64,000 nucleotides of DNA from positions 143,668 to 207,667 of the forward strand of contig JAFLCB010000005.1 in the NCBI GenBank assembly GCA_017302795.1. Direction: 5' to 3'. Below the pieces are notes generated by a model. The model ran no database searches, was not told the origin of the DNA, and was given only the letters and a program-made list of their open reading frames with translations. How positions within the stretch are numbered: position 1 is the stretch's first letter; each line of letters begins with the position of its first letter. The position numbers were made by a program, and so were the translations under genes. Below are positions 37,087 to 45,027 of this stretch, piece by piece. This DNA is from Deltaproteobacteria bacterium (GTDB taxonomy: Bacteria > Bdellovibrionota > Bdellovibrionia > Bdellovibrionales > JAMPXM01).

Positions 37087-38256
37087 TCAAACTTTTGCTA
37101 GCGCCTGATCGAGGTCTCGAAGCAGATCGTCGACATCCTCAATTCCGACACTTAAACGGACAAGACTGTCGTCAATGCCCAATGATTTTCGGATCTCAGC
37201 AGGTACCGATGCATGAGTCATGATCGCCGGATGTTCGATCAGCGATTCGACCCCGCCCAAGCTTTCTGCCAGGGCAAACACACGGACGTTTTCTAAGACC
37301 GCACGCGCGCCCGTCATTCCACCTTTAACAAAAAAGGTGATCATTCCACCGAAGCCAGACATTTGTTCTTTCGCCAGCGAATGTTGCGGATGCGAAACCA
37401 AGCCCGGATAGATGACTTTTTCCACTTTCGAACTTTTCTCGAGATACTTTGCCACTTCGCGTGCGCCAGCTTCATGAGCCTTCATTCGAATCGCGAGAGT
37501 CTTCAACGAACGCATTGCCAAAAAAGAATCAAATGGGGACTGAATTCCGCCCATTGTATTCGATAAGAAAGCGATTTTCGCGGCAATCTCATCATCCGAA
37601 GTGACCAACGCGCCTCCGACCATATCGCTATGGCCGTTGATATACTTCGTCACTGAATGAACAACGACCGTTGCGCCAAGTTCCAGCGGGCGTTGGAAAT
37701 ACGGGCTCATAAAGGTGTTATCGATCACCGAAATCACGCCCCTAGCTTTCGCAAGAGCGCTAAGTTTTTTGATATCGACCAGCTTCAATGTTGGATTGGT
37801 CGGCGTTTCTAACCACAACATTTTCGTATTGGACTTTAAAGCCTTGGTGAAGTTTTCCGGATTAGTGAGATCGACAAAGCTAAAGTCGATTCCGTTGTGA
37901 CGAATGACCTTATCCATCAGGCGAAACGAACCGCCGTACATATCGTCGCCCGCAATCACATGATCGCCAGCTTTTAAGAGATGTAGAATCGTCGTCGACG
38001 CCGCACAGCCCGAAGCAAACGCGAAGCCATGTTTCCCAGACTCCAAGTTTGCGATGCAGGCCTCATAAGCTTTGCGAGTTGGGTTGTGCGTCCGGCTATA
38101 CTCAAACCCGCGGTGAACTCCGGGCGAACTTTGCACATAGGTCGAGGTCAAATAAACTGGCGTCATGATTGCGCCCGTCGTTGGATCTGGCTCCTGCCCG
38201 GCGTGAATGGCGCGCGTTTCGAATTTGAATTTTTCTGCTGACCAATTTGTTTCCAT
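37087..38256 (-). CDS. cystathionine gamma-lyase/gamma-synthase family enzyme
   Basis: This is a 389-residue PLP enzyme of the Cys/Met metabolism family. The PLP lysine is in HSVTKYINGHSD, and the family motifs YSRTHNPTR and DNTFMSPYFQRP are intact. The family includes cystathionine gamma-lyase and gamma-synthase, which sequence alone separates poorly. The adjacent cystathionine beta-synthase-like gene, one base upstream, points to gamma-lyase and reverse transsulphuration (homocysteine to cysteine). Confidence 0.92.
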   Translation of the reverse strand: METNWSAEKFKFETRAIHAGQEPDPTTGAIMTPVYLTSTYVQSSPGVHRGFEYSRTHNPTRKAYEACIANLESGKHGFAFASGCAASTTILHLLKAGDHVIAGDDMYGGSFRLMDKVIRHNGIDFSFVDLTNPENFTKALKSNTKMLWLETPTNPTLKLVDIKKLSALAKARGVISVIDNTFMSPYFQRPLELGATVVVHSVTKYINGHSDMVGGALVTSDDEIAAKIAFLSNTMGGIQSPFDSFLAMRSLKTLAIRMKAHEAGAREVAKYLEKSSKVEKVIYPGLVSHPQHSLAKEQMSGFGGMITFFVKGGMTGARAVLENVRVFALAESLGGVESLIEHPAIMTHASVPAEIRKSLGIDDSLVRLSVGIEDVDDLLRDLDQALAKV

Positions 38257-38257
38257 T

Positions 38258-39271
38258 TTAATTGAGCCCTTTTTCTTGAAGCCAACCCTCGTTGAATGCC
38301 TTGCTGAGGTACGAACGACCTCCGTCAGGGAACATCACAAGAATATTCGATGGTTTTTCTAGTTTTTCAGAATACTTCACTGCCGCAGCGAGCGCGGCTC
38401 CGCAGCTTGGTCCAACCAGAAGCCCTTCTTTGGACGCAAGGTCTCGACAAGCTTTGAAGGATTCGGCGTCGTTCACTCGAACGACGTCATCCATATATTG
38501 GAAGTGAACGTTTTCCGGAAGCATGTCTTCCCCGATTCCTTCTACCAAATAAGACTTGGCCGGATCTCGGACCTCTTTAAAGTAGAAGAGATCGTAGAGA
38601 ATACTGCCGATTGGATCGGAACAAACGACTTTCACGTTCTTGTTTTGCTCTTTTAGGTATCGTCCTACGCCAGACAATGTCCCGCCTGTTCCGATTCCGC
38701 CGACGAAAACATCAATTTGCCCGGCCATCTGCTTCCAAATTTCGGGGCCAGTCGTTTGATAATGAATAAGTGCGTTGGCGGGATTGTGGTACTGATTCGC
38801 CAAGTAGGCGCCTGGAGTTTCGGCGACAATGCGTTTAGCTACTGAATAGTGCGAGTTTGGGTCGTCTGGTTCAAGACCGGTCGGAGTCATAACAACTTTC
38901 GCGCCATAGGCCCGCAAAACCGCGCGCTTTTCTTCGCTGATTTTTTCAGGCATCACAAAAACGCACTTATAGCCCTTCAAAAGGCCGACCAAACCCAAGC
39001 CGACGCCCGTGTTGCCAGAAGTGGCCTCGACGATGGTTCCACCCGGTTTTAATTCGCCTCGTTTTTCGGCGTCTTCAACTATCGCCATTGCGATACGGTC
39101 TTTTACGCTTCCACCTGGATTAAAAAATTCAACTTTCCCAAAAAACTGGTGCTTGCCAATGGGAACGCACTTGTTAAGTCGGACGATCGGCGTATTGCCG
39201 ATGGCCGAAAGCACGTTCTCGTGCACGTTCACAAAGGAACCCGCGTTTGCGGATACTTTAGATTTTTCCAT
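38258..39271 (-). CDS. cystathionine beta-synthase (no regulatory CBS domains)
   Basis: This is a 337-residue fold-type II PLP enzyme. The Schiff-base lysine is in GGSVKDRIA, the substrate loop in EATSGNTGVG and the phosphate loop in GIGTGGTLSG. The VEGIGEDMLPENVHF and DDVVRVND segments resemble cystathionine beta-synthase more than cysteine synthase CysK. It would condense serine with homocysteine. No C-terminal CBS-pair domain is present. With the downstream gamma-lyase it forms a compact reverse-transsulphuration operon. O-acetylserine sulphhydrylase activity remains an alternative. Confidence 0.88.
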   Translation of the reverse strand: MEKSKVSANAGSFVNVHENVLSAIGNTPIVRLNKCVPIGKHQFFGKVEFFNPGGSVKDRIAMAIVEDAEKRGELKPGGTIVEATSGNTGVGLGLVGLLKGYKCVFVMPEKISEEKRAVLRAYGAKVVMTPTGLEPDDPNSHYSVAKRIVAETPGAYLANQYHNPANALIHYQTTGPEIWKQMAGQIDVFVGGIGTGGTLSGVGRYLKEQNKNVKVVCSDPIGSILYDLFYFKEVRDPAKSYLVEGIGEDMLPENVHFQYMDDVVRVNDAESFKACRDLASKEGLLVGPSCGAALAAAVKYSEKLEKPSNILVMFPDGGRSYLSKAFNEGWLQEKGLN

Positions 39272-39290
39272 TTAGATCCCCCGAATTAAA

Positions 39291-39593
39291 CTACGGCGAA
39301 AAGTCCGCTTCGCGTGGCCGGGGCACAGCTTTTTCAGCCTTTGCTAAAGCTTTCGCTTTTTTAGCTGCGGCCGCCCCTGTTGCCTCTGGTTTCGTGCGAT
39401 TTCGCGAACCGTCGTCATGGCACTCTAAAAGGCTAAGCGCAAGGCGGAGTTGTTCAGTTTGATCAAGGGTCGCTGGATAGCCCCAATCAGCTAAAGTTTG
39501 GGCGACTTCTTTCACGTTGGCAGGGCCCGCTAGTAGGCGGTCGACCAACGGTTCCAATGCTTCAAGACTGATTTCAGATTTTACTTTTGCCAT
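39291..39593 (-). CDS. small hypothetical protein
   Basis: This is a 100-residue protein. The ATG at 39593 is preceded by GAGGGG at four bases, which favours it over the frame extension to 39611. The first 65 residues look helical (LEPLVDRLLAGPANVKEVAQTL) and could be a small helical bundle; the rest is an Ala/Lys-rich tail. No family is recognised. It lies 19 bases upstream of the cystathionine beta-synthase gene on the same strand and is likely in that operon. Confidence 0.6.
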   Translation of the reverse strand: MAKVKSEISLEALEPLVDRLLAGPANVKEVAQTLADWGYPATLDQTEQLRLALSLLECHDDGSRNRTKPEATGAAAAKKAKALAKAEKAVPRPREADFSP

Positions 39594-39643
39594 TGGCCCC
39601 TCAATGGCCAAATCCTAGCGTGAAAAATCGATCGCACTCAAGA

Positions 39644-40102
39644 CTAACGCGAAGCATCCGAAGCTTGCCCTCGGGCAGCCGCTCGACTTCCGCTTTTCAC
39701 ATATTTCAGATCAAGACTCCGGCTTTCAAGCGCATTTCTGCAAGTCTCCGTTACGTGGGGATTCAGCGCCGGTAATACCGGAGCACGTAGGGCCAATCTC
39801 CTGCACTCCTCTGTAAGTTCCAATGTTTCTGTTTCGGACTTCACAAACGCAAAACAAGAGACCGGCGGCCATCCTTTGGTGAGTTGAATCTCGCAGGCGC
39901 GCTTCAACACCGTGCCGGTATCTAAATTGTCCGCTTCCCGCAAAAGTGCACGTTTATCTTTCAAAATCAACAGAGTCGAAATTTCGGAACCGCTGCCGAA
40001 GCGCGCTGTCGTTCCTGCGGCCAATTCTGAAAGAGGGGACAAGCTACCAGACATGATGATGATAAACCCGAAAAGTGCAGGCTTTATGATTTTTATGGGC
40101 AT
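39644..40102 (-). CDS. small secreted protein at the end of a Tad-like cluster
   Basis: This is a 152-residue protein. AGGAG five bases upstream supports the ATG at 40102. It has a hydrophobic signal segment (residues about 5-28), after which the mature part has four cysteines (in RACEIQL, SCFAF, EECRRL and ETCRNA), possibly two disulphides. No family is known to me. It follows the TadC-like gene by 13 bases and may be an accessory secreted or pilus-associated protein; that is inferred from position only. Confidence 0.6.
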   Translation of the reverse strand: MPIKIIKPALFGFIIIMSGSLSPLSELAAGTTARFGSGSEISTLLILKDKRALLREADNLDTGTVLKRACEIQLTKGWPPVSCFAFVKSETETLELTEECRRLALRAPVLPALNPHVTETCRNALESRSLDLKYVKSGSRAAARGQASDASR

Positions 40103-40115
40103 AACAGCTCCTAGG

Positions 40116-40565
40116 TTAAAGTGACTGAAGAAAGGACCGTGTAATGGGACCAAACAGCAATATGAGAAAAGCTGGGAATAGAAAGAGAAGCAGCGGCACC
40201 AGCATTCTAAACGGAAGTGTCTCGACGTGAGACTTCATGTCTAATTCGAGTTGGTTTTGAACATCGGCTTTCAACGAAATCAAATCCGCCAAAATCGCTT
40301 CTCCACGGAATCCAGCGAGTAAGACCTGAAATAAGTTTTCTCTGTATGGAGACAGCGTCGCGCGCAGAACAGTAGAAGACCCCTCCATATCTCGGAGCAG
40401 GTGCAATACCTGAAGACGAAAATCCCGGTGATACCTGCTACCTTGCCGCTGGTAATCGGAACTGCGGTCTGCCCAGCGCAAAAGAGCGTCTCTCACGTTG
40501 TCACCACGCCGGATCCCTTCTTCAACAAACCATATGCATTCAAGCACCGGGTTTATACTGTCCAT
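40116..40565 (-). CDS. TadC-like type II secretion F-domain protein, short
   Basis: This is a 149-residue protein. GGAGG five bases before the ATG at 40565 fixes the start, which overlaps the upstream TadB-like gene by 13 bases. A helical T2SS-F domain (residues 1-115) is followed by a C-terminal membrane helix with PFRMLVPLLLFLFPAF, closely resembling the end of TadC. Full TadC proteins are about 300 residues, so this is half-length. It would act as an inner-membrane platform of a Tad-type pilus or secretion machine. Confidence 0.68.
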   Translation of the reverse strand: MDSINPVLECIWFVEEGIRRGDNVRDALLRWADRSSDYQRQGSRYHRDFRLQVLHLLRDMEGSSTVLRATLSPYRENLFQVLLAGFRGEAILADLISLKADVQNQLELDMKSHVETLPFRMLVPLLLFLFPAFLILLFGPITRSFLQSL

Positions 40566-41341
40566 TTCACCCTCCGTCCGCCTCGCCAGATCCAAAATGA
40601 TCCAATTAAAAACATCGGACCCGCGATCTCCATCGCATCGCGAACGGATGTCCAGCCAAATGCAAACGTTGAAAAGACCGAGATCGCAGCAAAAACGAGA
40701 CTCAATAACGTCGATTGCGCGCGAACTTGTGCCATCGCTTGTACAGACCTACGTCGAAAAATTCTTTGCTCCCTCATTTGCGCTCTCCACCGAGCAAGCT
40801 CCGCAATTTGATGACTGGCACAAGAGTTGATTCGACAAAACTCTTTGGCGATTTCTCGGTCGCGACGATTAAGTACTTCTTTTTCCCGCTCGTTTGGCGA
40901 TGGCCCACTCGACTTTTGTGGTGAAAAAGTCACAGCGCGAGCAATCGCGAGCATTCGAATCCGATTCGGCGACAAATTTTTTGCAGCGTGGTCCTCAAGC
41001 GCGCCGACAAGTGAATGGCCCCTCCGCATTCTCATGATGAGATTCGAAATCCATTCTTCCAACTGATTTTCAAACGCGCTATTTCGCAATTTTGCTAGGA
41101 GAAATGCGCCGACTATACTTATTGAGACCGGCAGCTGCAAACGCAGCCAAGCATCGATCTGCGAACGTGGTGGCATGAAAAAGAAGGAGCTCATCACGAG
41201 CAGAGATATGCCGGTGCCAATTTTTGTCATGTCGAATGCGCTGATGATTCTTTCTCGCACCAAAATCGTAGCGAGATGAGAAGCGGACATCCATCCGACC
41301 ACTGAACACGCACAAATCATGATCTCAAACAGACTTCGCAC
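40553..41341 (-). CDS. TadB-like type II secretion F-domain protein
   Basis: This is a 262-residue protein. The GTG at 41341 is preceded by GGAGG at five bases, so I prefer it to the TTG at 41368. Membrane segments occur near residues 5-25, 40-60, 70-85, 215-235 and 240-255. The central cytoplasmic part (90-210) resembles a T2SS-F domain, including the RMRRGHSLVGALEDHA and RRRSVQAMAQVRAQS stretches. It is the partner of the TadC-like gene that overlaps it. No TadA ATPase lies nearby, so the cluster is incomplete here. Confidence 0.62.
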   Translation of the reverse strand: MRSLFEIMICACSVVGWMSASHLATILVRERIISAFDMTKIGTGISLLVMSSFFFMPPRSQIDAWLRLQLPVSISIVGAFLLAKLRNSAFENQLEEWISNLIMRMRRGHSLVGALEDHAAKNLSPNRIRMLAIARAVTFSPQKSSGPSPNEREKEVLNRRDREIAKEFCRINSCASHQIAELARWRAQMREQRIFRRRSVQAMAQVRAQSTLLSLVFAAISVFSTFAFGWTSVRDAMEIAGPMFLIGSFWIWRGGRRVKWTV

Positions 41342-41437
41342 TCGATCCTCCGTGAGATTTCGGAGCAAGAGTTGGGCGAATGACGCCCGAAACCGATCGA
41401 TTCAAAAAAAGATTCGCACTCAAGTTTATTTTTTCTA

Positions 41438-41465
41438 TTGACGATCAGAGTCGTGGAGTTATCCT
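41438..41465 (+). promoter_or_regulatory. candidate promoter of the lysine-rich protein gene
   Basis: TTGACG at 41438-41443 is followed after 16 bases by TATCCT at 41460-41465. It lies about 80 bases upstream of the start at 41548 in a 206-base divergent gap. The match is moderate on both boxes. Confidence 0.4.
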
Positions 41466-41547
41466 TTTTGTAAGGAAGTCTTCAGATCACGAAGTGAATC
41501 GCACAGAGTGGTCAACAATAGCGAACTCATCCCAGGAGGAGCGAGAC

Positions 41548-41637
41548 ATGGCAAAGAAGAAAGCGACTAAGAAAGCAGCGAAAAAAGCTACTAAAAAAGC
41601 TGCGAAGAAGAAAACGACTAAAAAAGCGAAGAAGTAG
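41548..41637 (+). CDS. 29-residue lysine/alanine-rich histone H1-like protein
   Basis: This is a very short protein made almost entirely of Lys, Ala and Thr in AKKATKKA-type repeats, resembling the C-terminal tails of histone H1 and bacterial HC1-like proteins. AGGAGGAGCGAG just before the ATG is an excellent ribosome site, and a strong terminator follows 30 bases after the stop. The frame extends back to 41380 but without support. The composition predicts a disordered, DNA- or RNA-binding polycation. The isolated transcription unit suggests high expression. Confidence 0.75.
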   Translation: MAKKKATKKAAKKATKKAAKKKTTKKAKK

Positions 41638-41666
41638 TAAGTGAGGTCCTAACGGATCAAACTTTA

Positions 41667-41696
41667 AAACCCTCGAGTAATCGAGGGTTTTTTTTT
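41667..41696 (+). terminator. Rho-independent terminator
   Basis: A perfect 10-base stem (AAACCCTCGA with TCGAGGGTTT) has a GTAA tetraloop and is followed by a continued T-run. It serves the 29-residue lysine-rich gene. Beyond it, 41697-41865 shows no gene or signal I can support. Confidence 0.95.
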
Positions 41697-41865
41697 GCCA
41701 ATCACGACACTGAAGAACGCTTCACTGATTGCGCACAATACGCTTCCAGAGCGGCGTAGACGAGTTTGCTTACGGTGCTGTTGCGATCCCACAGGCGGGT
41801 GCCAGAGACGGCACCGCGGAACGATGTGAATGAGCAACTGGGAAACAAAGCGATTCCTTTTGAGA

Positions 41866-42681
41866 CTAAAAGAGCTTCGCGCGAATTCCTTCCTTTTGAA
41901 GAAACTGTCGGATGGCTGGCTCATCCAACTTGTCCAAACGCCACATCAGCCGGTGCAGGAGGTCCATGGTTTTCTCGGCCTCAGGACCGCGAAGTTTGGA
42001 TGTCACTATTATGAGGTCGTCGGTCAACTGCGCAACGTTGGTCACGATCTTCGAGAATTCTTTGTTCTTCGATGTTTTTTCGAGCAAGACCAGGGTCTTG
42101 TTCAAATTGGTCACCAGGTTGTTCATTTTTTCGACCGTATCGATGACCGAACCCTCGTTTTTCTCCACCATTTCTAATATTTTTCCGGCCAAGCCGTAAC
42201 TTTGAGACAAAAGCTGATCGATTCGCGGTGGATCTTCGCCACGAACGAAGCTGCCAGGTGGAATTTCGGCAGAGGACAAGGACCCCGGAGTCACTTCAAC
42301 GAATTTTTCGCCGATGACACCCGCCAAGTTGATAAAGAACCGAGAGTCTGCGCGGACAGTTTTCCAGGCATCTCGGCTGATCGATAAAGTAACGGTGAGC
42401 TTAACCTCTTCGCCAGCCGTAGTTTTTTGTTCCGGGGTGAACTCAATCGACTTCACCTTTCCTACCTTAATACCCATCACTCGAACCGGGGATCCGACAT
42501 CAACACCGCCCGCGAAGTTATAACCCACTCGAACGTCGTAGGAAGAGGAGAAGGGATTTAAGGCACCGAGGTACCAGACAAAGCCTAGAACCATGACGAT
42601 TGAGATTATAAACAGTCCGCCGACTTTCACTTCCGGAGACCATGGCTTTTGTGAAGGGTTCGATCCGCTTGAATTTGACAT
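41866..42681 (-). CDS. mlaD: MCE-domain (MlaD-like) lipid transport protein
   Basis: This is a 271-residue protein with one N-terminal membrane helix (residues about 20-42) and an MCE domain (about 48-130) with GVDVGSPVRVMGIKVGKV. A helical C-terminal region follows. MlaD-type proteins form hexameric rings in the periplasm that carry phospholipids between the membranes. It is the last gene of a five-gene operon and the only MCE protein in it, 56 bases after the second permease. No MlaC- or MlaB-like gene is adjacent. Confidence 0.92.
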   Translation of the reverse strand: MSNSSGSNPSQKPWSPEVKVGGLFIISIVMVLGFVWYLGALNPFSSSYDVRVGYNFAGGVDVGSPVRVMGIKVGKVKSIEFTPEQKTTAGEEVKLTVTLSISRDAWKTVRADSRFFINLAGVIGEKFVEVTPGSLSSAEIPPGSFVRGEDPPRIDQLLSQSYGLAGKILEMVEKNEGSVIDTVEKMNNLVTNLNKTLVLLEKTSKNKEFSKIVTNVAQLTDDLIIVTSKLRGPEAEKTMDLLHRLMWRLDKLDEPAIRQFLQKEGIRAKLF

Positions 42682-42737
42682 GACTCTATTAGAGAGGAAT
42701 TTAAATGATTAAACAACCCATCGAAGTGCGGTCTTTT

Positions 42738-43490
42738 TTAATAGAAATAGCTCATCAAATAGGACATCAGAAAGTCTAGGACGATAATCGCCACCGAAGA
42801 GGACACGACAGCATTAGTTGTCGCGAGTCCAACTCCTTCAGCCCCCGGTCGACATCGAAGTCCACAATAACAAGAGAACAATGGAATCACGGCACCAAAC
42901 ACGGCGCCCTTGATAACTGCGAAGACCAGGTCTTGGCCAGTTATGAATGGGCGACTCATTTCCATAAATAGGCCAGCTGTGTAGCCGAGCTTCACAATTG
43001 ACACGCCCATTGCCGCTAAAAGGCAAACCAGGTTGGCGATCAGACTAAGAATTGCGCCTGCGATTGTGCAGGCAATTAAGCGAGGCGCGACAAGAAAGCG
43101 AATCGGGTCGAGGCCCAGCATTTGAAGCGCCTCGACTTGCTCGGTGATTTTCATGGTGCCGACTTCCGCGGCCATACCCGCTCCTGCACGCGACGTGACA
43201 AGCAGTGCCATAACGACGGCACCCAGTTCGCGAAGAATCAACATCGCTGCAAACCCGGGCACCATCGAATCGTTTTGAATGACGAGCTTCATGTGAAATG
43301 ACGCTTCGATAATTGTGACCATAGCTGCTGCGCAAACACAAAGCACGATGATGGGCAGACTTTCACCGGCGACGAAGTAAATTTGCTTTGCAAGGTCGCG
43401 CCGGCGAAACGGGGGTGTTGCGGCAGCCGAAAATGAACGTGCCGCAAGGTAGCTGAAAGAAAATATATGATCAAAGGCATTTCGAATCAT
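42738..43490 (-). CDS. MlaE-family permease, second copy
   Basis: This is a 250-residue inner-membrane permease of the MlaE/YrbE family with about five helices. The family core is visible in LRELGAVVMALLVTSRAGAG and MKITEQVEALQMLG. It overlaps the first permease gene by 4 bases. Having two different MlaE-type permeases in one operon suggests a heterodimeric membrane domain, as for mycobacterial YrbEA/YrbEB, rather than the MlaE homodimer of E. coli. Confidence 0.9.
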   Translation of the reverse strand: MIRNAFDHIFSFSYLAARSFSAAATPPFRRRDLAKQIYFVAGESLPIIVLCVCAAAMVTIIEASFHMKLVIQNDSMVPGFAAMLILRELGAVVMALLVTSRAGAGMAAEVGTMKITEQVEALQMLGLDPIRFLVAPRLIACTIAGAILSLIANLVCLLAAMGVSIVKLGYTAGLFMEMSRPFITGQDLVFAVIKGAVFGAVIPLFSCYCGLRCRPGAEGVGLATTNAVVSSSVAIIVLDFLMSYLMSYFY

Positions 43491-44284
43491 GCATTCACCG
43501 CAGTTTCGATCGAGCCCGCACCCAGTTGAGAAATCAAGACATTTAAAACAGTTTCAGCGATGAGGCTGGTGGCCCAGTCCGCCGCAACAAGTGCAACCAT
43601 CGTGGCAACGGCCGTTTCGACAACCGCCCGCCCCACGCCTCTCGCGCCGCCGCTAGCAGTAAAGCCTTTGTAAGTGCAAATTGCCGCAAGAACTATAGCG
43701 TAAACGAGACATTTAAAAATTCCGGTCGCAATCGACGGGAGCTTCACAATGGTCGGGATATGCCGAAAGTATTCGTCCGCGTTTATACCCGCAAAACCAA
43801 TCGCCAGAAGCACGCCACCAAATACGGACATCAACAGTCCCGCCGCCAAAAGAGCAAAGCTAGATAAAATGATGGCGATCATTCTCGGCAAAATCAGTTC
43901 TTGAAACGGGTTGGCACCCAAGCAACGGATCGCATCGATTTGCTCAGTCACTCGCATTGTTCCAAGTTCGGCGGCAGTAAATGCGCCCACTTTTCCGCTC
44001 AACATAAAGGCGATGAGCAATGGCCCAACCTGCCTGATGGTTGCGCTCGTAGAAAGTCCGCCGAGGTATCCCATCGCACCGTAGGCTTCAACCTGCATCG
44101 CGAATTGAACTGTCATGATGGCGCCTACAAAAAAACCAGCCATTGCCGTCGTCGGAAGACTTTGCACCGTCACCCGCCAGACCTGCATGAAAACTTCGTG
44201 ACGATTGACACCTTTGCGGATCAGCACATCCATCGACTGAAGGAAAAACTGAACGCAGCCGCCAATATCCGCTAGCAAAGTCAT
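43487..44284 (-). CDS. MlaE-family permease, first copy
   Basis: This is a 265-residue MlaE/YrbE family permease with about five to six helices. The conserved region is VGPLLIAFMLSGKVGAFTAAELGTMRVTEQIDAI (read as LSGKVGAF then MRVTEQIDAI). It overlaps the upstream ATPase by 4 bases and the second permease by 4 bases. Its sequence differs clearly from the second copy, so the two are not a recent duplication. It is probably one half of a heteromeric lipid transporter core. Confidence 0.9.
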   Translation of the reverse strand: MTLLADIGGCVQFFLQSMDVLIRKGVNRHEVFMQVWRVTVQSLPTTAMAGFFVGAIMTVQFAMQVEAYGAMGYLGGLSTSATIRQVGPLLIAFMLSGKVGAFTAAELGTMRVTEQIDAIRCLGANPFQELILPRMIAIILSSFALLAAGLLMSVFGGVLLAIGFAGINADEYFRHIPTIVKLPSIATGIFKCLVYAIVLAAICTYKGFTASGGARGVGRAVVETAVATMVALVAADWATSLIAETVLNVLISQLGAGSIETAVNA

Positions 44285-45027
44285 GCTTGAACCGCCCGCG
44301 CTTTTGCTTCTTCAAGGAAGTCCACCACAAGTGGTTGCTTTGAGCTCATAATCTGTTCAACAGTTCCCTGCTCGATGATTTTCCCCTGATCTAGAACGAT
44401 AATTCGGTCGGCGATCTCTAATGCGCAGTCCATATCGTGACTGACAACAATCGAAGTTGTCTTCAAGCGATGCGATAAATCGCGAATTAAAAAATTGATT
44501 TGCTTCGTTGTTACCGGATCAAGACCAGTTGTGGGTTCGTCAAACATTAAAATCGTCGGCCCAACCGCGACGGTTCGCGCAAGACTGACACGTTTTTGCA
44601 TTCCGTAGGAGATCAATGTCGGAAGTTTATTTTCGATTGTGTCGCTGAGGCCGACCATCGCGAGGCATTCTCGCACCCGCGGCAAAGACTGTTCGAGTGT
44701 CAGCTTTTCGTGTTTCATCAATCCGTATGCGATGTTTTCTGCGACGGTCATTGAATCGAACAAAGCGGGATGCTGAAAGACCATGCCGCACCTTCTTCGA
44801 ATAGGAAGATAGTCTTCCTCAGATAAATGAGTGACGTCCTGCCCGTCGATGACCACTTTTCCACCGTCGGCCCTTAAAAGACCGACCAAAGTCTTCAGCA
44901 AAACAGACTTTCCAGTGCCAGAGGTGCCGAGAATGAAAACGATTTCACCTTTTTCAATTTGAAGTGAAAGCCCCTTCAATACTTCTCGATCTCCGAATCT
45001 CTTAATCAATCTTTCAAATTGGATCAT
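44281..45027 (-). CDS. MlaF-like ABC ATPase B: catalytic residues intact, signature degenerate
   Basis: This is a 248-residue ABC ATPase of the MlaF type. Walker A is GTSGTGKSV, Walker B is LMFDEPTTGLD with the catalytic Glu, and the H-loop is VVSHDM with the switch His. The signature, however, reads ISYGMQ instead of a normal SGG pattern: a tyrosine (codon TAC) replaces the first glycine. The upstream ATPase has the opposite defects. The two probably form a heterodimer in which this subunit supplies the Walker motifs of the active ATP site. It overlaps both neighbours by 4 bases. Confidence 0.92.
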   Translation of the reverse strand: MIQFERLIKRFGDREVLKGLSLQIEKGEIVFILGTSGTGKSVLLKTLVGLLRADGGKVVIDGQDVTHLSEEDYLPIRRRCGMVFQHPALFDSMTVAENIAYGLMKHEKLTLEQSLPRVRECLAMVGLSDTIENKLPTLISYGMQKRVSLARTVAVGPTILMFDEPTTGLDPVTTKQINFLIRDLSHRLKTTSIVVSHDMDCALEIADRIIVLDQGKIIEQGTVEQIMSSKQPLVVDFLEEAKARAVQA

